From Euptelea pleiosperma (lineage: Eukaryota > Streptophyta > Magnoliopsida > Ranunculales > Eupteleaceae): DNA of 64,000 nt. Shown one piece after another: positions 25,301 to 37,300 of this stretch (position 1 is the stretch's first letter; every line of letters starts with the position of its first letter). A program made the translations under genes and the position numbers. The stretch spans positions 25,569,717-25,633,716 of the forward strand of contig CM068545.1 in NCBI GenBank assembly GCA_035048495.1, given 5' to 3'. A model generated the notes under the pieces. It had not been told where the DNA came from, ran no database searches, and saw nothing but the letters and a program-made list of their open reading frames with translations.

Positions 25301-28300
25301 AAGAAGGATGGGCAAAAGAATAACCAGATTTTTGCAATATGAGTGTCGTTATTAAAGTTGCACTGCATGTATTTTGTCTTGGTCCTATTTATATTAGAAC
25401 CCTTAGTTTCTTAAGTATCCGTCCATAGTTCTATCCGTATTCACTCCCTTTCTAGTCTCCACAATCGACACTACATCATTTCCAAATAACATACACCAAG
25501 GAATATGAGTAGTTAATCCATCCATAACTAGTGCAAAAAGGTACGGGTTTAAGACCGATCCCTAGTGCAAATTCTTTGTAACTCGAAACTATTCTCACAC
25601 TAGTTACCACCATAGCATATGTGTCCGTAATAATGTCAATATATTCACTTAGGTTTCCCCTAATACGCACCAAATAAGCTATTTAGGGACTATAATTTTA
25701 TTTTTATGTCCAGAAAGATCTTGTGTAGATTCTCTCTTTTATTGATATTTCTCCATTAATTATTTTAGAAGATAGCTCCAATGGTTGACCTCTGAGGAAT
25801 GAAGCCAAACTAGTTCTCTGATACCATAGTTATTGTGTTTATATTTTCTCTCTCACTTTCTCATATAACTTCAAGTGCGACTCATAAGTTTTATCCCACG
25901 ATTATTGCAATTTTGCACATCTCCATTATTCTTATAAATAAGTACCATAGTACTTCTTCTTAATTCTCCTGCATTTTGTTAGTCTTCAAAATCTTGTTGA
26001 ACTGCTTAGTTAACCATCATACTCTAGTTTCTCCCATGCACTTTTAGACCTATATTGGAGTACTATCTAGGCCTTTCCTACCATCGTCTTAACCGAAATT
26101 TCTTTCGCTTTTGTAATCCTACGACAGTTTATACTCTCTTTGTCCCACTAGGATTAGCATCTCCTTCTAGTTCTAAACTCCCTATATGTCTTCCTTTTGC
26201 ATTGGTTTGGACTGGTTTTTTTTTTTTTGTGCTAAACTTCCTTTGCAGTGTGTTGGGAGAATTAGAAAGAGATGAACCAAAGGGTTTTAGAGGAAAAAAA
26301 GGAAAAGAAACATACAATGAGATGTTTGAAAGTACATTATCAAAAAAAAAATGAGATGTTTGAAAGTATGACACTCAACTTGATTTTTTGGGCATCTATT
26401 TTAAAGGAATTTCGAGATGTTTGTGCTATGGACCTTGAAGCTAATTGGAAGGCAATCATAGAGTATAATAGAGGTTCAAAGGAAGTACTAGTTCCATTTT
26501 GGAAGAAGCCCAGAGGGGAAAGGTAAATCTCAACATTGATTGGCGTGCCCTTGGGAATCTCGTTGAACCGAGTAAGGGGTATTGTGAGGGATGATGAAGG
26601 ACGTTTAAGGTTTTATTCCAGGCCTATCAGGATTAAAGACTCAATGAAGTGGAGGCGAGGGCATTGTTAGACAGTTTAATTATTTACTTTTCCTTCCATT
26701 TGGCCCTATTAGTTGCAGATGGTGGTAATTATTTCCTTCTCTTTTCCTTTCATTTGGCCCTATTAGTTGCGGAAGGTGGTTCAAACAATGTTATTTCTCC
26801 AGTTACCACCTTGTGGGAAAGTTGGCTGGGCTATGTAGATTAGCTTACATTCTTGATCATCTAGGGGATGTTATAGAGATACCAAAATTTTGTACATTCA
26901 TTCTCTTAGAAGTGCCAATGAGAATGAAGACTACTTGGCCGAAGGAGTATACAGGCCATTGTTCTATTGGAAGCACTTCTGTATATTGAGGTGTTTACTG
27001 GACATTGTATATTTTCAGTGATCCTGTGGGTCAGTCAATACAATACTTGTTATGTGTAGGTCAATGCTTTACATTTTGCTACTCTTCTTTGTGATTTTTT
27101 GGGTTCATTTATAGGGATAGGCTGCTGGGTAAATGGCATAAAATTCTGTGGAGCATAATCATATGCCTTGTTTTTTAGAGGTTTGAATTTGTTCTCTTCT
27201 ACTTTCACCTGGCATTCTAGTTAATAATGAAGTATTGTATTCATGTTCCTTCAATGTGTTGTCATTTAAGTTTTATACAGCACTTACTGTATACCCTCTC
27301 GGCTTGGTGGTTGCCAGATGATAGTGGAACTGATGAGCATCAAAAGCAGTCAGACCCTCAGATCCAACATCAGTCCCCTGCAAGTGGAATCTTTCATCCT
27401 GGCGTGGCATCGCAGTCTGCTGAGTACATGATGCCTCCTCATCTTGAAGTGGGACATGCTGTGGTACTGTTCTCCAAGTCGACAATTAAATAAAGTTAAA
27501 CATTCTTTTTAATTTAGAAATTGGAAAAACAATTACTGTCATTTGTGCTTTCGTACGGAATCTTTGTTCTAGTTATATCCAATGAATCTGATTTTTATGT
27601 GAGTTAATATTCCATGAGTCCCTCATAACTGACGGGAACATGAGCCTTCCATATAATAGGTGGTCCCTGGGGGCATCCTTTCCTGATGGAGAGCAATGCT
27701 TGTAGAAGGACCTAACAGAAAATGTACCCTTAGGATCCCATTTCCAAATTCTTCTTTATAATTTATGTGAGAAAGAAGAGTCACAATACTGATGATGCAT
27801 GTGAAGTGATTATACTTATTATGGGATGTCCCCTCGGTTATTGTCTTTGAGAGGAGACATTCATCGCTTTGGTGATTTCATGGATTGGAAGTTATTTGGT
27901 CTTGGCGGTGGTTGCAAGGCTTTATGATGTCTCAAAACTCCCTAAATTTTATCAAGAATCAAAGATAGTAAACACCTAGCTCAAAGTAATGGCTTTAGTC
28001 TCTTGCAGACAAAAATGGTTCAACCTTTGATGAAGTTGGTTATGTGTCTTCATCTTGTTGGTCCATGCTTTTGGTGTGGCAGTCTACTTTAACTGATGGC
28101 CACAGTTAAATTCAAAAAGATGATACCGATAAAAAAAAATCAAAAAGAGGATAACTCAGAAAGTAAAGGCTAATACCTTGGGTATTCTACGAGTAACAAA
28201 GCTTACACCTCATTGGAACTTTGAATTGTTGAACCTTCAACTTTGTTACATGCTTTAGACTCGAGCATAATGTTTTGTAGTTTGTTTAATTTTGGGATTT

Positions 28301-31300
28301 ATGAGAATGTGGTTCATCTTAAACTCTTTCCTCCTGGTTCCAACAGGAATTTTTTTTACTATTGGAACTAGTTGCAGAAATGGTCCTAATTTGTTGCCAA
28401 CTTAAGTGAGCGAAATTGTAACAATTCCTAGTTCCTTGCTCCACTTCTATTAGTGAGACAACTACGATATATAACAATTTAGTACTGGGTCTGTGGTAAA
28501 TTAATTGACTGAATTTATAAAATTTAGTGGTTAAATTAATTGAAGCATTGTGTTTTTGCAGGCCCAAGCAGCGTATCCATATCCAGACCCCTACTACAGA
28601 AGCATCTTTGCTGCCTATGGTGCACAACCTATGGTATTTCGAGCTTCTCTGGTGCTATATTCTAATATTTTGCTAATTCTTGATAAATACAAAACTATTT
28701 CCAGTGATAATGGGTTATACTATGTTTTCAAAATTAAAATCTTAGTTTCTTTTATGATTATCACTTTCAGATTCACCCTCATTTGATGGGAATCCAACAA
28801 GCTGGAGTTCCATTGCCATCGGATGCAGTTGAGGAGCCTGTGTATGTCAATGCAAAGCAATATCATGGTATCTTGAGACGCCGACAATCTCGTGCCAAAG
28901 CTGAGTCAGAAAATAAATCGATCAAGTCTCGTAAGGTATGTTATGTGCAAAAGCTTTCTTTCTTTCAAGGTTTCGTTTCCTAGAATTTTTTCTTTACTTG
29001 GGTGGTTATTTAATATTGGTACTTCAACATATCCACTTTGAGTTTGCCCTTTTCACATTTTTATGTTGAAATCTGTTTCTAGATAGAATTTGTTTTGATA
29101 CCTTAATGAACTTTTGAAAGACCTGCTACATTTCTGTTTCTGAATATGCCACCCTTTCTGGCATCTCTGTTACACGGATGCCGATACAGGTTTCTTTCGT
29201 GGGATTGGGTCTAGGTGGGGACTTCCTCGACCCCCAAATCCCGAGGTCAGGGGCACAACTATATATGCTTTCTACACAAATGTTCTTTAATATTATAATG
29301 TATTAATTATTATTATACTACTTATGATAGAATATAGCTCTAAATAGAGTTGAATGGCGAAATAGGATTCATGTTTCCAACTCCAAATAGTTAGGATAAG
29401 GCATAGATGATGATGATTTATTATTTTCCCTGTTCTTTTAATTGTTCTTTAATTAACATATTTGGGCACAGTGAAACATGGATCCCATACCCATTTCCAT
29501 GTTTCTACCATGTCAACATGTGTAGCCCAGGATATTTGTTCATATATGTTTCTATTTGGAGGATCTGGATAACAACGTCTGGCATCATTATGGATCTGAT
29601 TGTTCAAGTTTTTCACTGGGTTACATGACCTTTTTTTTATTTTCTTTTGTAGTGTGAAGCTTTTATTTTGTTATTATACTTCGCACAAGTACCTATAAAA
29701 GCAAGTCCCTTTGGGAAATATTAAAAGAAGTCAAAAGTGGGTAGCATTGCCTATTCATTTGTAACATGAGCACAGTATTAATCTCATTACCATAGTGCAT
29801 ATCGGTAACACGGTAAATCGTCATTATCTTAGTGCATATCAGTAACCTCAAAAAAGGATATATATGGTGATGCTCGTCAATAAATATCGTATCAAATCAT
29901 ATGATAACATACAGTAAATTATCTTTAATGTACTGTATCGTATACATTTTGGTATTTAATACCATGAATCTGAATAAGAGAGTTCCATTGGATGTAACAG
30001 AAAATCGTGCTATAGTCTATTGACAGCACATCTACCTGCCAAAACTAGTGATTGTGATGCAGTTATGAAGAATCAATCAAGGCATCATTGTCAAAGAGGG
30101 ATCCAGGCAAGAAGATTACTTCATTTGAAGTGAAGTTATTAGTGTTCGGAGTTCTCCTATGGGAGAATCGAGTGGTGGAGCACCTAGGGAGTGTGGAAAG
30201 TCATATACCTTACCTTAGCAATGTAGAAGTGAATTTATTATTAATGGTAAAATCATGAGTTGCTGTTTAAATATGCTATCCACAATCTTAAGACAGTAAA
30301 ATCACTTTTATATTGCTAGGGTGTGTCTTTCCACCTTCCTTTGGTTCCTGCTCCACTCACCTTGATCCCGTTGGACCATGATACCTCGATTGATACACAC
30401 TAGCCTACCAAAACGTTGTGCGAAATAGCTCGACTGAAAACTCTTGAAGGATCAGCTATGCACATCTCTAGTTCTACCAAGTGGCCTGCTGGGAAAATGG
30501 GTTGCAGTCTCCTAAATGTTGATGCTGAATAAATTTTTGTAGAACTCTTCCTCAAACTTAGCTTCTGCAATTAGGTGTACAAGGAATACCATCTAAGTCA
30601 GTTGATCATCCTTGTATGGGAGTATACTGTTTATCATAAAACATCAAAATAGAATTGTACCCTCGTGCATGTTCTCACTCCAGTCACTTTTAGGTGTTCA
30701 AATTTAGTTTGATGGTTTTGGTATTAAATGATTATGGTTTTACTTCTTGCAACATCGAAGGATATTGGTTCTTGGTTCATAGTTTTAAAATTGATTTAAC
30801 TTGGTAAAATTCACCCAAACTAAATCGGACTTTTGTCATTGAAAGACAATTAGAGCAGAATATAAAAAAAGAGAGAAATTCTTTGAATTAATACGCTAAA
30901 ATTGACAGATTTTGATTAATTTGGAGAATCACAAGGATTCAAATTTCAATGAGGTTTCGGCCTAGGTTGAAACAAAAATAGAAACTGAAATTTCGGACGA
31001 AATTTCAGAAAAAATAAAAGGGTCAGGCTCCGTTGACAGATATAAAATGACGGGTAAAATGACAGGGACACAATATAAGCCAGGTGGCACACTATTACAG
31101 GACTCTGACCGTACGGATGTTTGTCCTATCCCATGGTGGACCTACAGACCAAAAATCAGCCTGATTAGTGATTTATAAGTGTTGCATCTTTGTACCTCAA
31201 ATACTGCCTTAATTCCCACAGCTGAGATCAGCCCATGAAAATAAGTCCAATCCAAAGCCTATAAATCACTAATCAGGCTGATTTTTGGTTTGTAGGTCCA

Positions 31301-34300
31301 TCATGGGATAGAACAAACATCCATACGGTCCGAGTCCTGTAACAGTGTACCACGTGGCTTATATTGTGTCCTTGTTATTTTACCTGTCATTTTAGATCTG
31401 TAAACGGAGCCCGACCCAAAATAAAAACATATCTTAATTAATGGAAACAAGATTTTATCTTTTAATGGAAACAAAATTTTATCTTTTTTTTTCTCTAATC
31501 ACCCAAAAAGCAAGAAAATCCTAATTTATAGCCTTAAAAAATGGAAGGAAAGTCTTAATCATCTCTCTTTCTTTTGGATTTGATGAGATGGTCAAAATTT
31601 CAGGAATCTTTGATTTTTTATTTCGGTGATGCTCGAAACTGAAATTTTGAAAGTTTCATCGAAATTTAAATCCTTAAAGAATAATAACGACTTTTAAAAT
31701 ATTTAATACAATATTTTCTATAATTCGGTTGAATCGGACTATGGACCTATACAATAACATATTTGTAATACTTCCAGTTTTTTTTTACTCTCTGGTTGGT
31801 TTTGAGGCTTTACTTTCAAAACTGACCTCTAGTGTAGAGATTTGAATAAAAAGCAAGTTTAAGGCTGTGTAACAGAGATCAGAAGCTCCTCAGGTTGCAG
31901 TTGTTCTTTGATTCATTTTTTCACTCAAATTTGTTGTTTTCTCCATAGCTCTAAAGATTTAAGTAAAGAATGTGTAATTGTATCAGATTTTAGGATTTTT
32001 GTGATTAATTTACACAAGATTTATTTGTGTAACTTCGGATTCTTAGGGTGAAAAGACAGAATTGGGTAAAGTCCCAATTTCTTTTGTTTAACAAGAATAA
32101 TTAGTCTTGATTTAATTATATGTTTTGAATTCTAAGATGATCTACAACTTGGTTGGATTGATTGCACAAAAAAAAAAATGGTTGGGAGTAATTTTTGAAT
32201 TTTCTTCTAACCACCCACCCCCACCTCGACTTTTAATTTTTATGATCTTGCCCCCTTGACTGTTTTGTGACTGTCATTGATTTAATAGAAAACATTAACC
32301 TATCACCTGAAAATTGAAAGGATCAATAGAAGTAAAACCATCTTCAATTTTTGGGCGACGGCTAAAGTTTCTGACTTGGTCAATGATGGTCAAAAATATT
32401 TACGGGGGCTAGATATAAAGAGGGGGGGGGGGGGGGGGGGGGGGGGAGAGATTTACCAAGAGGGTATTACGGAAAAAATGACCATTCACTCTTTAAAAAA
32501 GTATGTATAAATATTTTAGAATTATGAAAAATAAGCAATTAATGGTAAATATGTCATGTAATGGGTATTCCGTTTTGTATAGTTATTAATTATGGGTCAG
32601 GCTTCATTAATAAGCAATTAATAACAGGATTCTGTACAGGACACAATATATGACACGTGGCACCCTCTTGGAGGACTCTGAACATATGGATGTTTGGACA
32701 ATCCCTAGGTGGACCTACAAACCAAACTTCTGCCTGATTAGTGATTTCTAGACATTGGATTGGACTTATTTGCATGGGTTGATCTCAACTGTGGGAATTC
32801 TAGCAGTATTTGAAGTACAAAGATCCAACGCCTAGAAATCACTAATCAGGCTGAATTTTGGTTCGTAAGTCCACTTAGGGATTGTCTAAACATCCATACG
32901 GTCAGAGTCCTCTAAGAGTGTGCCATGTGGCACACATTTTTTCCTGTACTGAATCCTGTCATTTTATGGCTGTCAACGGAGCCCGACCCATTAATTATTT
33001 AGCATTAAATCTAATGGCTTAATTACTGGCATATCATATTATTTTCAAAATAAAAAGTTTGATTAATGAAAAGCAAAAAGAAACTAAATAAGATAAAAAA
33101 ATCGGAAATCCAAAGGGAACGAATGCTGCAACATTGATTTATTGTAGGCTTATTAACAATTGCATAAAGTCTATGACCATTCACTAATATAGAAGATTTA
33201 CCAAGAGGGTATTACGGAAAAAATGACCATTCACTCTTTAAAAAAGTATGTATAAATATTTTAGAATTATGAAAAATAAGCAATTAATGGTAAATATGTC
33301 ATGTAATGGGTATTCCATCTTGTATAGTTATTAATTATTTAGCATTAAATCTAATGGCTTAATTACTGGCATATCATATTATTTTCAAAATAAAAAGTTT
33401 GATTAATGAAAAGCAAAAAGAAACTAAATAAGATAAAAAAAATCGGAAATCCAAAGGGAACGAATGCTGCAACATTGATTTATTGTAGGCTTATTAACAA
33501 TTGCATAAAGTCTATTTATGATGTAAATTATTAAATTTTTATTTATGGATTTTATTTAAATATTATAAATGAAGTGCACAAAATAATGTAGAACACTAAT
33601 TTGATCATATGTATTTTTGGATCAAACCATTCAAAAAACCATAAAATATATATATGTTGTTTGGATTGAACGATTCGAAGAAATTGTCCAAACTTGCTAT
33701 CCAATCTAAAAAGCTCTAGGTCCATCTTTTCGTAATTCACCACCATCGAGCTTCATGTCGTGGTCAAACCCATCGAAATAGTTATGATCGCGGGATATTA
33801 GGTCTAGAATATAATGGAAGGGCGAGGACTGTGGTTAAGCGAAAAGAGCTATTAGTATGCAAAGATTGTAAGGCTATTCTTAGAGAGTCTGCCCACACAA
33901 CATAGGCTAGTAGTAGTTGGATGTATAATAGATGGTAGAGTAGGAGTGAAAAGAAAAGAAACCCAAGAACAAGGTAGTGGAATTTAGAAGGACAAAAAAC
34001 GGTGAATTATAGATACATTGATAAATGAAGAAATGTTGAACTTAGAACCAAGGGTTACAAACTTACAGTAAGGTGGAATGAAATGAGCAATTGTATTAAA
34101 AGAGTAGCAAAAATGATTCTTGGAGAATCTATAAGAGGAAAAGTCATACACAAGCAAACTTGGTGGTAAAATAAAGAAATTCAAATACCATTAGAGAAAA
34201 AGAGGATCTATTATAAAACCTTGAAATAACTAGAAACAAGGAAATCTTTAAAAGATACAAAAATGCTAAAAAGGAAGCAAAGAAAGTGATAAAGTCAAAC

Positions 34301-37300
34301 ATAGGGCATATGATGATGAGTACAATAAGTTGGGGATAGGAGAGGGTGAAAAAGATGTTTAAAAACTTTTACGAACAAGAGAGAAAACTAGAGATGTAAT
34401 ACCCTGAAACCTCTAAGGGGTATTTCAGTCTTTTTTCTTATTAAAGTTAATTAAGACTTCTGTATTGTTCTTCCTTGCTTGTTTTAGGTTTATTTATGCT
34501 TCAGAATAATGTAGGATGTTATCTAAAATTTTTCGGAAGTTCATAAAAAAGAAATCGATTTTAGGGCATTTTTTGGTCAGTTTGCCCGAAGGGGTATTTA
34601 TGTCATATACACCTCTGATGACCTTATTTTGAGTTTATATGTTCATGAGAATAGTGTCCCTAGCTATCTGCAAGTTTTGGGAGAATTCTAGGAAATTTCA
34701 TTTTCCCAAGGAAATTTCTGAATTTTTATGGGTAGGATTTTTATTGGCCTATATTGTAGATAATACATTTATTAGGTGGACCCTAGAATTGGAACAAATC
34801 CGGCTTGTATTTTGGGAGATATTAGTGTTTCAGTTAAGCTAAAAAAACTTAAGCGGTGAAATCATCATTTTTATTTTTTTTAATTTTCTATGGATATGGT
34901 CTTATAACTCATGTGTACTTGGGCAAAGGCTCATTTATGTTCTTCATGATAATATATATAGATAGTGTAAGAAATTGTGGCATGAACACATGTTTAGATT
35001 AATTAATGTATATGTTAGCGTATATGCTTAAGTTAAGCTTAGTTTTATTTTATTTATTTAACGGAAAATTTCTAAAAAGAAAATAAACTTTAATCTATTT
35101 ACAAAAAAGAATACAACTTTTCGCAAATCCCAAAAAAGAAAATGAGGGCGTTTCATTACGTGGCACATGTTTATCAAAAAAAGCCCTTTAAAAGGGCGTT
35201 TTCAGTAAAAAACGTCATTTTAAAGGGCGTTTTTCAGTAATAGACGCCTTTTTAAAGGGCGTGTGTCAGTAGAAAACGCCCTTTTAAATGGCGTTTTTTA
35301 CTGACAAACGCCCTTTTAAAGGGCGTTCGGCCGTTGGGATCCGTTCCAAAATTGACCGTTGGGTAACGGATAAACGTTATTTGAAATGGCGTTTTTTGTT
35401 GACAGCGAGAGAGGAGAGGCGGGAGAATAGATGAAAGCGGCTTAGGCGGAATTTAAGTCGTCGCCTGGCAGACGCCCTTTGAAAGGGCGTTTTTTTCATG
35501 AAAACGTTTTTTAAAAAACCATTTCTCAGGAATAAACGCCCTTTAAAAGGGCGTTTGTCAGACGTGTCAGCCATCAGTCATTTGTTAGTCAGTTGGCGAC
35601 TGATTCGATTGATAGTAGACGAAACGCCCTTTGAAATGGCGTTTCGTTTTCTTTTTTGGGATTTGCGAAAAGTTGTATTCTTTTTTGTAAATAGATTAAA
35701 GTTTGTTTTCTTTTATGCAATTTTCCGTTTATTTAATCGTGACATTAACCTTAGGAGTACGATTGAGGACAGGGAGTACCCAGCACTTTTTGGGGCTTAT
35801 TGTGCTCCCTAGGAGAGAGGGATGATGAGGTGGCATGCATAAATGATAGAAATTGTTGGGTGCATTAGGGTTTGGGTGAAGAGACACTTGAATTTAATGT
35901 TAACACTTGATTGAGGGTGAGGTGGACACTTCTCCCTATGCAAATCGTTGGCACCAGTTTGGGAAGGGGAGAAGAGGAAATTCTCCACCAATGGGAGGAG
36001 AGAAGACACATCATTAGCTAAATAAGAACCAATAGGAAGAGAGTGAGTTGTTTGGACTTGTTTGAGTCCGATTTGGTTTAGGAGAAGGGGAGAATTCTCT
36101 CCATGTGACAAGCAACCAATAGGATTTGAGTGATTTGGCATCACTCATCCTAGTCAACCAATAGGAGAAATGCCTTAATTTAAGGGAGGAGAGAGAGATA
36201 AACTATTTCTCCCACTTGGACCAATGAAAAGAGAGGAAGGTGTCATCACTTGCCACCTACATCTTTGTGATGGACTAAGAGACCCCAATCAATGCCAAAA
36301 TCATTGGCTAGAGATAGCAACTCTCTCTAGACCATTTTAAATATATAAAATACTCTCGTAGAACCCCTCCCTATTAGAAAATGTCCCCCTTTCTTTAGCT
36401 AAAATAGTGGATCTAAAAGCTCCATTAAACCTCCATTAGAGCTTCATCTTCAAGCTCCTAAAACCCCCACCTCCAATCCTCTATTGAAGAAGCTCCAGGA
36501 GACAAAGATGAGGAGAAAAAGAGGAAGAGAAGGACTCCACTTAGAGCTCCATCAGAAGAGAGTTTTCAAAAGAGGTAGGGATTTTATCACCTTGCCATGT
36601 TTACATAGGGTTAATTTGAAAATATATGCATACTATCTTTAAAATTAGATCTAGGTTTTTAATTGAAAGCAGGCTTAATGGCTTTTTAAATGCTTACTTG
36701 TGTTTTTTTTACAAGGTAGGATTTATTTTCAATGCATATATGTGATTTTCAAACTATTTTCTCTGCCTTTTTCTATTGTTGATGTTGTTGGATTTCCATG
36801 GTGTTTCCACCATGGAAAGTGGAAATTATGCATTATGGTGAGATCTTTGAAAGATTGAGAATGAGTGCGCATTCCGAAAATTGAGGGTTCGGAGCCCTTG
36901 GGTGAAAGGCTGCAAACCCCTTGGTACCATGTGGTGAAAATCAAATGTTTCGAACATCGTAACACGGGTTGGAAGACTATGAATACCTTGGGCATTCGGA
37001 AATGTTTCGGACATCGTAACACGTGTTGCAAGACTGTATATGTTGGGCATTTCAAGAGTGTTCGGACATGCATAGAATTAACTGTTGGTGTTTTGTTCTT
37101 GTGATTGGTTGATTAAACGTACCCTTTCCAATTTGGCTATCTATTATATGTCTCTTTTCTCGATTCCGTGTAGTGTTGCGTCTGTTCTAGAAAAGCTCAT
37201 GAGGAACTTCTTATAGAACGACACGACGGGGTGGGGGATCGCAAGATGCATTTGGTGGGGTGGAAATTGGTGTGTAAGGCTAAGGATAAAGGTGGCTTGG

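Noticed and set aside
35498..35812. 104-codon plus-strand open frame
   Set aside because: It runs through the palindromic foldback element and out of it; composition follows the repeated words.
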